A DNA stretch of 50,330 nt from Cyanobacteriota bacterium (GCA_026389265.1 JAPLIE010000097.1:1-50330), one strand, 5' to 3'. Shown: positions 26,879-35,180, counted from the stretch's first letter. The notes: generated by a model from the sequence alone, not told the origin. Made by a program: numbers and translations.

Positions 26879-27754
26879 ATGTCCTTCGGCCCCGCCTCAA
26901 TCCTAGGGGTTGAGAGATTCGTCAGCGAGTCACCCCTCGAGTTGCTTCCTGGTGATAGCGATGCGAACAAAGAGCAGCTGATTCAGGCCGCCTACCGCCA
27001 AGTGTTGGGCAACGCCTATGTGATGGAGAGCGAGCGCCAGCTGGTCGCAGAGTCCCAGCTAAAGCTTGGTGAGCTTAGCGTACGTGAGTTTATTCGTAAC
27101 ATCGCCAAGAGCGATCTCTATCGAGCTCGTTTCTTCGATGCCTGCCCACGCTACCGCTATATCGAACTGGCCTTCATACACTTACTTGGTCGTGCACCTG
27201 CGGATTTCGAAGAGATGCGTGCTCACGCAGAACGCCTCGATAGTCATGGCTATGACGCAGACATTGACAGTTTCATAGATTCAGACGAATACCAGAGCGC
27301 CTTTGGTGAGTGGACTGTTCCCTTCCAGAGGGGATGGAAGACGGAAAGCTGTCTAACCATGCAGGAGTTCACTTGGAACTTCCAGTTACTCAGGGGGGCC
27401 AGCAGCAGCAGCCTCAAGGGCAGTCTGGCTGGTAAGGCTTCGCGGCTTGGTGGGAATGCCTATCTCAACCGAGCGCTTGCAGTGATTCCACCCTCCTCAC
27501 CGGACAGCCAGGGCTGGAGTTTCAGGCCATCGTCTAATCTCCAAGATGCCCAGACCCGTTTGGGAGTAGGCGCTAGCGCAGAAGGTCGCATTTATCGAGT
27601 GGATGTGACAGCGTATCGCGCCAACAACGTGAGGCCGGTTTCTCGTTACAAGCAATCGAACCGCACCTACTTCGTACCCTTCGATCAGTTGTCGGCGAAA
27701 TATAAGCAGATCCACCGCGAAGGAGGAGTGATCGCCAGCATTACCCCCGCATGA
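26879..27754 (+). CDS. Phycoerythrin rod linker, one linker domain plus CpcD domain
   Basis: 291 residues starting MSFGPASILGVERFVSESPL, the CpeC-type N-terminus. The linker domain (PF00427 type) spans about residues 20-155 (LIQAAYRQVLGNAYVMESER, LAFIHLLGRAPADFEE, DSFIDSDEYQSAFGEWTVPF). The C-terminal CpcD-like domain spans about 235-291 (RIYRVDVTAYRANNV, then TYFVPFDQLSAKYKQIHREG). The frame is open upstream, but ATG 26879 gives the family start. It connects phycoerythrin hexamers; which exact linker (CpeC, CpeD or CpeE) is not decided here. AT-rich codons. Confidence 0.85.
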   Translation: MSFGPASILGVERFVSESPLELLPGDSDANKEQLIQAAYRQVLGNAYVMESERQLVAESQLKLGELSVREFIRNIAKSDLYRARFFDACPRYRYIELAFIHLLGRAPADFEEMRAHAERLDSHGYDADIDSFIDSDEYQSAFGEWTVPFQRGWKTESCLTMQEFTWNFQLLRGASSSSLKGSLAGKASRLGGNAYLNRALAVIPPSSPDSQGWSFRPSSNLQDAQTRLGVGASAEGRIYRVDVTAYRANNVRPVSRYKQSNRTYFVPFDQLSAKYKQIHREGGVIASITPA

Positions 27755-27858
27755 CTATTCAATGATTGCCACTCGACTCTAAGAACCATCAAACCTGTTT
27801 GGAGACATATTCGCTCCCCAAGCCAGCACTCCCCCTCGCCCCCCCTCTGATAGGTCTA

Positions 27859-29385
27859 ATGAGCAACCAATCCTTTGCACTCAGCTTTGGCGCCACGCCT
27901 CTTCTGGACAATCCGGTTAGCTACAAGGCTGGTGATGATGAATCCAGCCTAAACCTTGTGATAAATGCTTGTTACAGGCATGTCTTCGGTAACACCATGC
28001 CGATGGAAAGTGAGCGACTCGAATCTGCAGAATCGCAACTGAAGCATGGCCAGCTAACGGTTAGAGAATTCGTTCGCTCCATCGCGAAGTCGTCTTTTTA
28101 CCGCTCACGCTTCTATGAAGCCGTGGCGCCCCATCGCTGCGTTGAACTGGCAATCAAGCATCTACTTGGTCGCCCACCGCTGGATGAGTCCGAAGTGAGC
28201 ACCGAAGTGGCGAGAATTGCTAACAGCGGCTTTGACACGAGCATCGACGCCCTCATTGATTGCGATGAGTACGGACGTTCATTCGGAGACGACACGGCCC
28301 CCTACATCCGGACTTGGAACAGCCCTACCGGCTCGCCACAATCGGCCTTCAATCGCATCGCCGCCCTGGAGCAGAACTTTGCTGGGAGCGATTCCGCAAT
28401 CGGCTCCAAGAGTAAGCTCCTCGTGAGTCTGGCCAGGAATCAGGCCATCACGATTAGTGTCCCGACCCAGGTGTACCGAGCCCAAAGTTTTGGAGGTTTC
28501 GGAGTAACTGGAACGGGACGCACAGCCTTTGTGCCTGTGCGTCGTAGCAGCAGCGATGGAGGAGATTCCGTTCCACTGCGTGGCGATCTGTATGTGGGAT
28601 TCGGGCTCGGCCAGCGCAGCCAGGAAATCTTCCAACGTCTTCCGGGAGACACAGCCGATCAGATTCAGGGGTTGCTCCGTGCGACCTACCGCCAAGTGAT
28701 GGGCAACCCCCATCTTATGGAAAGCGAAAGGGTACTCAGCGCCGAAAGCAAGTTCGCCGAGGGATACCTCAGCACCCGCGAGTTGGTGCGCGCAGTTGCC
28801 TGTTCACCGGAATACAGACGTCGCTTCTTCGAGAGCAATGCGCCCTATCGATTCGTAGAACTCAACTTCAAGCACCTGCTGGGACGCGCGCCTACTAGCC
28901 AAGCCGAGCTGAGTGAACATATCCAGCGGCTGGCCGTTCAAGGCTACGAAGCGGAAATCAGCAGCTACCTTGATGGCACAGAATACCAACAATGGTTTGG
29001 CGAAAACACTGTTCCATACGCCCGAATCCAAACGGAGAATGGCCGCAACCAAATTGGATTTAATCGTCACTTGGCGCTGGTGCAGGGCTTCTCAAGTAGC
29101 GACAGCGTGCAAACTTCCTCCAGCTTGGTGACCTCGTTAGGTGCCAAGGCTCTTCCAGACGGCTGGAGCAGCACAAAGGTACGCCTAAACCGCCGCTCCG
29201 CCTTCAGCGGCTCGGTTGACCCCACAACAAAACGGTATCGGATTGCCGTCCAGGCGCAACCCGCAGGCGGCCGCCAGCGCACACCCAACGCCAGCTACCT
29301 AGTCTCTGGTAAGGACATGACCACTCAATTGGCCTACATCCACCGCCGTGGCGGACGCATCATTTCAATCACTGAAGTTGCCTAA
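27859..29385 (+). CDS. Rod linker with two linker domains and CpcD domain
   Basis: 508 residues: linker domain 1 at about 30-175 (VINACYRHVFGNTMPMESER, AIKHLLGRPPLDESEV), a Ser/Thr-rich connector (GGFGVTGTGRTAFVPVRRSS), linker domain 2 at about 270-410 (LLRATYRQVMGNPHLMESER, LNFKHLLGRAPTSQAEL), and a C-terminal CpcD domain (ASYLVSGKDMTTQLAYIHRR). Two-domain linkers are known from picocyanobacterial phycoerythrin rods and would join two hexamers in one chain. The start ATG 27859 is chosen (MSNQSFALSFGATPLLD); the frame is open to 27766. The third linker is very like its second half. Confidence 0.82.
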   Translation: MSNQSFALSFGATPLLDNPVSYKAGDDESSLNLVINACYRHVFGNTMPMESERLESAESQLKHGQLTVREFVRSIAKSSFYRSRFYEAVAPHRCVELAIKHLLGRPPLDESEVSTEVARIANSGFDTSIDALIDCDEYGRSFGDDTAPYIRTWNSPTGSPQSAFNRIAALEQNFAGSDSAIGSKSKLLVSLARNQAITISVPTQVYRAQSFGGFGVTGTGRTAFVPVRRSSSDGGDSVPLRGDLYVGFGLGQRSQEIFQRLPGDTADQIQGLLRATYRQVMGNPHLMESERVLSAESKFAEGYLSTRELVRAVACSPEYRRRFFESNAPYRFVELNFKHLLGRAPTSQAELSEHIQRLAVQGYEAEISSYLDGTEYQQWFGENTVPYARIQTENGRNQIGFNRHLALVQGFSSSDSVQTSSSLVTSLGAKALPDGWSSTKVRLNRRSAFSGSVDPTTKRYRIAVQAQPAGGRQRTPNASYLVSGKDMTTQLAYIHRRGGRIISITEVA

Positions 29386-29450
29386 GCCTGGCTATTCTCG
29401 CTGCTTTTATTTAAACACTCGTTTCTCCCTTTGCTGTTTTCTTCATCGCA

Positions 29451-30191
29451 ATGACCCTCACACTCACCACGTCATCAGCGCAAGACCAAGCCCATGCGCA
29501 GGACATCCTGCGAGCTGCCTACCGGCAAGTGTTTGGCAATGCACACTTGATGGAAGAACAGCTGGTTGCGACAGCTGAAAGTCTTTTCCTCCAAGGTGAT
29601 CTCACAGTTCAGGGACTGATTTCCGCCCTTGCTTGCTCAGACACCTATCGCAGACTGTTTCTCGAAAAGAATGGACCCTATCGTTTCGTTGAACTCAACT
29701 TCAAACACCTGCTTGGCCGAGCTCCGCGCACCCAGGCAGAACTGAGCGAGCATGTTCAGCGACTGGCAGCGGAAGGGTATCAAGCCGAAATCGACAGCTA
29801 TGTCTATTCCGCTGAGTACGTGAATGCCTTCGGTTTCGACAGCGTTCCTCACTGGCGCACCACCGTTACGACCACTGGAGAAAGCAATATCACCTATGTG
29901 CGTTCCCTGAATCTAAGAGGTGATTTCGCTGCCTTTGATGGGGGTACACGACCGATCCTGAAAGCAAGCCTTGCAACGGGTTCGGCACCGGCCTCTGCTG
30001 CTCGTAGTAACCGGGGGGCAAGTTCTAGCCGCAATCAGCGTCGCTATCGCATCAGCTGGAGCACATTGACGCCAACCGGAGTGAACCGCCGAGCTGTTCA
30101 AGTGTCCGTTGTCCCCTTCAGCAGCCTCACCGCAACGCTACAGAGTGTGCAACGTCGCGGCGGCACAATTCTTTCGGTGACAAATGGTTGA
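29451..30191 (+). CDS. Phycoerythrin rod linker, one linker domain plus CpcD domain
   Basis: 246 residues. The linker domain spans about 18-150 (ILRAAYRQVFGNAHLMEEQL, RFVELNFKHLLGRAPRTQAE, YVNAFGFDSVPHW), and the CpcD domain about 195-246 (RRYRISWSTLTPTG, then VVPFSSLTATLQSVQRRGG). PYRFVELNFKHLLGRAP is shared exactly with the second domain of the preceding linker, pointing to duplication. The N-terminus is short and lacks the FGPAS start. Transcribed with the other linkers and probably with cpeS-T-R downstream. Confidence 0.85.
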   Translation: MTLTLTTSSAQDQAHAQDILRAAYRQVFGNAHLMEEQLVATAESLFLQGDLTVQGLISALACSDTYRRLFLEKNGPYRFVELNFKHLLGRAPRTQAELSEHVQRLAAEGYQAEIDSYVYSAEYVNAFGFDSVPHWRTTVTTTGESNITYVRSLNLRGDFAAFDGGTRPILKASLATGSAPASAARSNRGASSSRNQRRYRISWSTLTPTGVNRRAVQVSVVPFSSLTATLQSVQRRGGTILSVTNG

Positions 30192-30302
30192 TCGCCGCTT
30201 TTTGGACTCCTAACCTGGTTTATGGTGGGACAGGCAAGGCACTTTGACCTAGAAGGAAACAGCCTAGTTCTTCTCACCATATCCTGATCTCCCTAACCCG
30301 AA

Positions 30303-30467
30303 ATGCAATCCCAGTCTCAGTTCACACAGGTCCCATCCAGAGTGACCAAGGCCAGTTCTTCTGCGGCAAGGGATCTAATGATCCACAGCCTGGTCCACAT
30401 GGTGCAGGCCGCCCGCCCAGAATCTGATAGGCACGCCACACTCCCGCAATTGGCCTATGAGCATTGA
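30303..30467 (+). CDS. Candidate small protein, 54 aa, overlapping cpeS
   Basis: An ATG frame that starts MQSQSQFTQVPSRVTKASSS and ends TLPQLAYEH, its stop lying 11 bases inside cpeS. It fills most of the 265-base gap between the last linker and cpeS. The middle (ARDLMIHSLVHMVQAARPES) could be an amphipathic helix. No family recognised. Overlap with cpeS suggests coupled translation; chance cannot be excluded. Confidence 0.4.
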   Translation: MQSQSQFTQVPSRVTKASSSAARDLMIHSLVHMVQAARPESDRHATLPQLAYEH

Positions 30468-30990
30468 ACAGTTCGTTGCCCGTTCAGAGGGGCAATGGCG
30501 GTCCATGCGTTCAGCCCACGCTCTGGCCTTTAGACAGTTTGAGGATGTAATCAGTACTATTAAGATTGAACGCCTAGGGATCAACAACAAAGAAGTTGTG
30601 GATTATCTAGCATTGCAGTCTATTCTGCCTGGCACGATTTCCAGCCCTTTTCAGATGACTTGGCAGGCAGAGTCAGACTGGGAACCCGATGATGCCACGG
30701 CAGTTTCTCAAGGCACCTGCATCCTGATTCCCATTCCAGAAACCGAACGAACGGGACAACTGCTGCGGAGCAAAGGCTACGCAGAATCGGAGTCTGCAGT
30801 CTCATCCTATAGCTTTCTTGATGACGGCACATTTATCCTCAAGACTGTCTATAGCCAATCAATTGCAGAGGAACGCATCTGGTTTCTTTCTGAGCACGTG
30901 CGTTGCCGATCATCCGTTCTTCGTACATCAGAGGGATCAGGCATATTGCAGACTTCCTTCAGCTCGGAAATTAGAAGAATAGAGGCTTGA
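30457..30990 (+). CDS. cpeS: S-type phycobiliprotein lyase CpeS
   Basis: A lipocalin-fold lyase of 177 residues. Family marks: MSIEQFVARSEGQWRSMRSA, HALAFRQFEDVISTIKIERL, LLRSKGYAESESAVSSYSFL, and EERIWFLSEHVRCRSSVLRT. In phycoerythrin clusters CpeS attaches phycoerythrobilin to Cys-82 of CpeB. It lies 3 bases before cpeT; the cpeS-cpeT-cpeR order supports the name over the CpcS/CpcU relatives. AT-richer codons than flanking genes. Confidence 0.9.
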   Translation: MSIEQFVARSEGQWRSMRSAHALAFRQFEDVISTIKIERLGINNKEVVDYLALQSILPGTISSPFQMTWQAESDWEPDDATAVSQGTCILIPIPETERTGQLLRSKGYAESESAVSSYSFLDDGTFILKTVYSQSIAEERIWFLSEHVRCRSSVLRTSEGSGILQTSFSSEIRRIEA

Positions 30991-30993
30991 GCC

Positions 30994-31614
30994 ATGGATT
31001 CTGCATCCATACTACATTTCGCTCAGACCATTTCTGGCTGTTTCAGCAACCATCAACAGGCAAAGGCAGAGCCATCCAAGTTCGCTCATATCAACATTTT
31101 CTTTCGTCCCTTTCCATGGGAGATTTTTCGTGGCCCTTGGTTTTACTCTGAACAGAGTTATGATTATGATCCTTGGCGCCCATACCGTCAGGGAGTGCAT
31201 CATCTAATTGATGCAGACGACCATCTTCTGATGCTCAACTTCGGTCTTCGTAACGGAATTCGCACAGCCGGAGCAGGATCTCGCCCCGAACTCCTGTCTG
31301 GGATCGTTGTAGATGATCTGCTGCCCCGTCCAGGGTGCGCGATGGTCTTTCGCCAGAAAGAAGATGGATCTTTCAGGGGTGAAGTAGAGCCGGGTTGCAA
31401 GTGCATGATTCCCCGCGATGGTCGACTGACCTATCTGGTTAGCGAAATAGAGTTTGACGAGGATCACTGGGTGAGCCGAGATCGCGGCTTTGACCCTAGT
31501 ACACACACCTATCTCTGGGGATCTGAGAATGGACCACTACACTTTAGCCGATCCCATCGCTATGGCGACCATCTCGATGAAGCCTGGCTCCAGAATAATC
31601 GCAAGATCAGCTAA
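30994..31614 (+). CDS. cpeT: T-type phycobiliprotein lyase CpeT
   Basis: 206 residues of the CpcT/CpeT family: FAQTISGCFSNHQQAKAEPS, YSEQSYDYDPWRPYRQGVHH, and GEVEPGCKCMIPRDGRLTYL. In phycoerythrin-containing cyanobacteria the CpeT-type lyase serves the third beta-chain cysteine (Cys-165, here Cys-167). It is clearly a paralogue of the CpcT at 19622 (the same VEPGC core) but AT-rich in codons, unlike it. Five bases separate it from cpeR, indicating one operon. Confidence 0.9.
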   Translation: MDSASILHFAQTISGCFSNHQQAKAEPSKFAHINIFFRPFPWEIFRGPWFYSEQSYDYDPWRPYRQGVHHLIDADDHLLMLNFGLRNGIRTAGAGSRPELLSGIVVDDLLPRPGCAMVFRQKEDGSFRGEVEPGCKCMIPRDGRLTYLVSEIEFDEDHWVSRDRGFDPSTHTYLWGSENGPLHFSRSHRYGDHLDEAWLQNNRKIS

Positions 31615-31619
31615 GGAAG

Positions 31620-31931
31620 ATGGGTACAAAGAGTCCACAGCATCAGCTGGAAAGTTGGATTCGATCACAGCATCTAATCTGCCGCGGCACTGACTTTATC
31701 TTTGAGACAGTTGATCAATCTCTGATCGAGCGCTTCGAACACTGTCTGCTTTCGTTAGGGGGTGAGATCACCTTAATACAAGAAGTAGGTAATTGGCCAA
31801 TGGGACCAAAGCGTACTTTTAAGATACTACGTGCTGTGGCTAAGGTTCCAAGACCTGCCGGTCAGGCTTTCGTGAGCTATTGGGCAAGCAATGGAAGCAC
31901 AAAGACACGATTTTCAGAAATTAGTGAGTAA
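31620..31931 (+). CDS. cpeR: CpeR-family activator of phycoerythrin genes
   Basis: 103 residues matching CpeR: LESWIRSQHLICRGTDFIFE, then ETVDQSLIERFEHCLLSLGG, and ILRAVAKVPRPAGQAFVSYW. CpeR is the activator needed for cpeBA expression in chromatically acclimating cyanobacteria (Fremyella); how it works is not settled, and no DNA-binding domain is obvious here either. Third gene of cpeS-cpeT-cpeR. Its last 18 bases overlap the 3' end of cpeY on the opposite strand. Confidence 0.85.
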   Translation: MGTKSPQHQLESWIRSQHLICRGTDFIFETVDQSLIERFEHCLLSLGGEITLIQEVGNWPMGPKRTFKILRAVAKVPRPAGQAFVSYWASNGSTKTRFSEISE

Positions 31932-33260
31932 GCCACCCACCTGCCGTTTCTTGCTCTCGACAAAAGCGTGCGGATCTTTAGTCTTGATGAGCAAGTGAAC
32001 GAGTTGAGTGCCGATGGACAGTCCCATTGTGATCATCTGGGCAACCGCCATCCACGACGCATAGCGGCATTCCCAGTTTGACTCCAGCTCAGGGGCCAGC
32101 AGTTGAGTCAGAGAAGAATTTAATCGTTCGGGCTGAAGACTTAATAGGGCCAGAATGGCCGCGGGACGTGACTTGGTAAACTGCGGTCGGCGGTTGAAGA
32201 TGGCATCTTCGCAATAACTTTCCACCTTAGCCTTTTCAGCCCCCCAGTCAGCTATCATGGCAAACAGGCGAATAAAGAAATAGTGAGCTCCATAGTCATT
32301 GTGGGCCTCTTCCAGCCAACGCTGCTCGAGCAGAGGCCACAAGTGGTCGCCCGGTTCGCAGGCAAGTGTTTGAAGGGCAAGATAGCAGCGACTGAAATCC
32401 GTACCAAAAAACTCATTAATCAAAAACAAATTCTCTTGCTTTTCGCCATAGCTGTGGACAAGCTGAAGACGCTCAGGGCTGTCCAATAGCAGCGAATCTA
32501 GTGTTTCCAAGAGCGATAGACCGTTGCATAGCGGCTGCGCCTCGGGCCAGAGCAGACGCACCGCCCTCATCCGAAACACCGGCGAAACAGGTGTGCGCAC
32601 AATCTCCTCAAGCAGCTCTATTGCGCCAGCATCAATCACATCCTGAATAGCCGACTGCCGGTCCATCTGATTTGGCAGAAACAGTTGCTCGCCAAGGATC
32701 ACGATCCGATCTTTTGAACCAGATAGAGTGGCCACAGCGGCGATTGCTGCACCACGGACACCAGGCTTATCATCATTCTGGAGAGCGCTGATCTCAGGAA
32801 GTGCTTGCATGACCCTTAGGCCGGCCAAACTCTGAATCAGCACACGACGATTCTGACAGCGGTCTGCCAATAAGGCCACCATCTGGTTGATGAAACCTTG
32901 ATCCTGGCAGCCCAACTGGTGTAAGGCCCAAGCTGCATTCTCTACCAAATAATGATCCTCGCTGTTCAAGCACTTGCCAATGCTTTGGATCGCATCTCTG
33001 CAGCCAAGCCGTGCCAGCACCTCCACGGCTTTGCGTTTGGCGAGTTGAGTTGCTTGCGTTTTGTCTCCCTCTGCGAGCAGCTGAAGCAAGGCCTGTTCCG
33101 ATTGCCTGCCTGGAAAATTGAGCAATTGGGCCGCCGCCATGTAGCGATCACTGCTTGACTCCAATTCGGTCACTGGTAAAGAAAGAATGCGCAAAGACTC
33201 TTCCTGATCAAGGCCCGGATGGATGTTATTAAAGCGGCTTGTACTCACTGGTTCGTTCAT
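31914..33260 (-). CDS. cpeY: E/F-type bilin lyase CpeY
   Basis: 448 residues of HEAT-like helical repeats (AVEVLARLGCRDAIQSIGKC, LVENAAWALHQLGCQDQGFI, GVRGAAIAAVATLSGSKDRI) with a large non-repeat C-terminal half containing NDYGAHYFFIRLFAMIADWG and ESNWECRYASWMAVAQMITM, the CpeY signature region. CpeY, helped by CpeZ, attaches phycoerythrobilin to alpha-phycoerythrin Cys-82. The size fits the family (about 430). It is divergent from the CpcD-domain gene and convergent with cpeR. Confidence 0.88.
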   Translation of the reverse strand: MNEPVSTSRFNNIHPGLDQEESLRILSLPVTELESSSDRYMAAAQLLNFPGRQSEQALLQLLAEGDKTQATQLAKRKAVEVLARLGCRDAIQSIGKCLNSEDHYLVENAAWALHQLGCQDQGFINQMVALLADRCQNRRVLIQSLAGLRVMQALPEISALQNDDKPGVRGAAIAAVATLSGSKDRIVILGEQLFLPNQMDRQSAIQDVIDAGAIELLEEIVRTPVSPVFRMRAVRLLWPEAQPLCNGLSLLETLDSLLLDSPERLQLVHSYGEKQENLFLINEFFGTDFSRCYLALQTLACEPGDHLWPLLEQRWLEEAHNDYGAHYFFIRLFAMIADWGAEKAKVESYCEDAIFNRRPQFTKSRPAAILALLSLQPERLNSSLTQLLAPELESNWECRYASWMAVAQMITMGLSIGTQLVHLLIKTKDPHAFVESKKRQVGGLLTNF

Positions 33261-33388
33261 CCTTGATTACATCGCTCATTATCCCATGCGCCACCGATCA
33301 CGGGAGCGCATGGGAGGTGTCAGTATGTGTTGCGATTGGTGAGCCCAATAAGCTGAAGCAACAATCCAAGTAAGATAGTTTCACAAGC

Positions 33389-33721
33389 GTGGGCATCCTT
33401 GCGAATCAGATATTTTATGTGAGCGTGGTCGGATCCTTGAAAGGTGGGCACGTCGCTTGCAGAACCATTCTAGTGCCACTACAAACCCTGAATGTCGTGA
33501 TGCATGGGCTTCATCATCAGGGAATGAGGGTTGCCGATGTGACTGACATGATTCCCGCCCGGGCTGATGTTGGTGCCACCCCCCAGCTAACATCAGCGAA
33601 ACAGAGTTTTGAGGCAGTGCGCTCCCCTGACGCTAATCGGTCGGAACCTGATCAGCCCAAAGAGACCAAGCGCGTCAGCCAGCGCACTACCAAGCCAGCC
33701 TCCCGGACCAAACGGAGCTAA
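33389..33721 (+). CDS. CpcD-domain-only protein with basic tail
   Basis: 110 residues, start GTG 33389. Residues 6-55 match the CpcD rod-cap domain: NQIFYVSVVGSLKGGHVACR, then TILVPLQTLNVVMHGLHHQG, MRVADVT; the pattern VP-x-x-x-L and G-x-x-V is the same as at the ends of the three linkers. No linker domain precedes it. The tail after residue 75 is polar and basic (KETKRVSQRTTKPASRTKRS). It may cap phycoerythrin rods as CpcD caps phycocyanin rods, or be a remnant of a larger linker. No clear ribosome-binding site. Confidence 0.6.
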   Translation: MGILANQIFYVSVVGSLKGGHVACRTILVPLQTLNVVMHGLHHQGMRVADVTDMIPARADVGATPQLTSAKQSFEAVRSPDANRSEPDQPKETKRVSQRTTKPASRTKRS

Positions 33722-33731
33722 AGCCGTTCCA

Positions 33732-34166
33732 CTACTGCGGCATGTGGAGCACTTCAAAGACGCCATCGGCTGGACGGCCAGCTTTCAGCTGTTCCCATTG
33801 AATACTCTCCAGAAAAGCAACTGGATCAGGAGTTTCAACGACGTCGACCCCCCAGGCGCCGAGTCCGAGTGGTGAAGAGCTGGCTGCCGGTGTGTCCTTG
33901 CGACCTCCTAACGCAAGAATCCCATGGGCGACCCCATGGCCATAGTCGCTACGCAGTGATGCCCACCCTGCCACCAGTTCCTCAGCAAAACCTGGGGCCT
34001 CCAGCGGACTCTCCATCCGGAGACGCCAATGCGGGTGGGACAAAGCTTCCGCCGAGGTGACCGTTGGACAGAAGCGTTTCAACCCTGCCGCCAATTGCAG
34101 CCCATCCCAGGGGGGGCAACATTCACTCGCCACCTGCAGGTTGTGGGAGATCAAGAAGGTGGTCAT
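33732..34166 (-). CDS. Unknown protein between CpcD-like gene and cpeF, 144 aa
   Basis: A minus-strand frame whose translation looks like a folded protein: GFAEELVAGWASLRSDYGHG, then VAHGILALGG, LGLGAWGVDVVETPDPVAFL. Its ATG (34166) lies 21 bases from the probable cpeF ATG (34188), back to back, and its stop is 10 bases from the stop of the CpcD-like gene. The cpeF frame is open across it, but that part is not protein-like. I do not recognise the family. Confidence 0.6.
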   Translation of the reverse strand: MTTFLISHNLQVASECCPPWDGLQLAAGLKRFCPTVTSAEALSHPHWRLRMESPLEAPGFAEELVAGWASLRSDYGHGVAHGILALGGRKDTPAASSSPLGLGAWGVDVVETPDPVAFLESIQWEQLKAGRPADGVFEVLHMPQ

Positions 34167-34187
34167 TGCTTTGCTTCAATCGGGCTT

Positions 34188-35180
34188 ATGTTAAGAGCAG
34201 ACACACCAGCCGGGTGCCGTCTGGCTCTGCGTCAAGAATGGGCCCTGGACTGCCACACCGCCTTGATCCACGAGACTCCGCCACTGACGCCGGCATCTGC
34301 CGCCATCTCCCTCAGTGAAGAGGAAGCAGCGCTTTTGGCTTCGGAGCTGAAGCAGCAGTTGCGCTCCGGGGATCGCCCCGCCGGGGATCAAGAATTGATC
34401 GAGAAGATGGTGGCGGGCCTCGGCGATCCACGCGGCCTGATGCGGCTCACCTTCGCCGAGAGTCTGGGTGCCGTTGGTCCCGCAGCCGTTCCGGCTTTGT
34501 GCCAGGCCCTTAGAAGCCACGCCAATGTGACCGTCCGCCGTGCCGCCGCCAAAACCCTCACTTTGATCGGTGACCCCGTTGCACTCCCAGATCTCCTGGC
34601 TGCTCTTCTGAATGATCCGGATCCGGTGGTGCAAGGGTCTGCCGTGGGTGCCATGGCAGCCACCGGTGAGTGCGCCGTGGAGGCTCTGATCGCTGTTCTC
34701 TCCAATGCCGAGAGCACCACCATGCACCTGGGACTGGCCAGCTGGGGACTGGCCTTCGTCGGTGCCAGGGCGCCAGAAGCACTGCGCCGAGCAGCCCGTT
34801 CTGCCGACACCGAAGTGCGTACGGCGGCGATTGCCGCCCTGGGTGAGCAGATTCAGAGCCTGGACGACGACGAGGCCCGGGTGCTGGTGATCGAGGCTCT
34901 CGCCGATCCGGCTGAACCGGTGCGCGCAGAAGCCGCCACCCTGCTGGGGAAGCTGCATGATCCGATCTGGGCCTCACCGCTCCTGCAGCCCTTGCTAAGA
35001 GACCGTTCGGATCAGGTGCGCAAGAATGCCGCCCTTTCGTTGATGAAGTTGCGAGCCATGGATGCCATCACCGAGCTAGAGGTTGCCCTGGCAGCAGAAG
35101 CCAGCGACCAGGTCAAGCCTGTGCTGCAGGTCTCACTTCAGCAGCTACGCAAACATCAAAGAGCCGTCGACGACCTCTGA
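34188..35180 (+). CDS. cpeF: E/F-type bilin lyase, CpeF/MpeU/MpeV group
   Basis: 330 residues, HEAT-like repeats from about residue 85 (MRLTFAESLGAVGPAAVPAL, NVTVRRAAAKTLTLIGDPVA, DPVVQGSAVGAMAATGECAV, LASWGLAFVGARAPEALRRA, KNAALSLMKLRAMDAITELE). The repeat pattern is that of the CpeF/MpeU/MpeV group. CpeF attaches the doubly linked phycoerythrobilin at beta Cys-50/61; MpeU/MpeV are lyase-isomerases acting in phycourobilin strains. With no mpe genes here CpeF is preferred. The start at 34188 (MLRADTPAGC) is chosen because upstream sequence is covered by the opposite gene. Confidence 0.75.
   Translation: MLRADTPAGCRLALRQEWALDCHTALIHETPPLTPASAAISLSEEEAALLASELKQQLRSGDRPAGDQELIEKMVAGLGDPRGLMRLTFAESLGAVGPAAVPALCQALRSHANVTVRRAAAKTLTLIGDPVALPDLLAALLNDPDPVVQGSAVGAMAATGECAVEALIAVLSNAESTTMHLGLASWGLAFVGARAPEALRRAARSADTEVRTAAIAALGEQIQSLDDDEARVLVIEALADPAEPVRAEAATLLGKLHDPIWASPLLQPLLRDRSDQVRKNAALSLMKLRAMDAITELEVALAAEASDQVKPVLQVSLQQLRKHQRAVDDL

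Noticed and set aside
34029-34187. Longer N-terminus of cpeF
   Set aside because: The upstream frame is open, but its translation is not protein-like and is covered by a better minus-strand gene.
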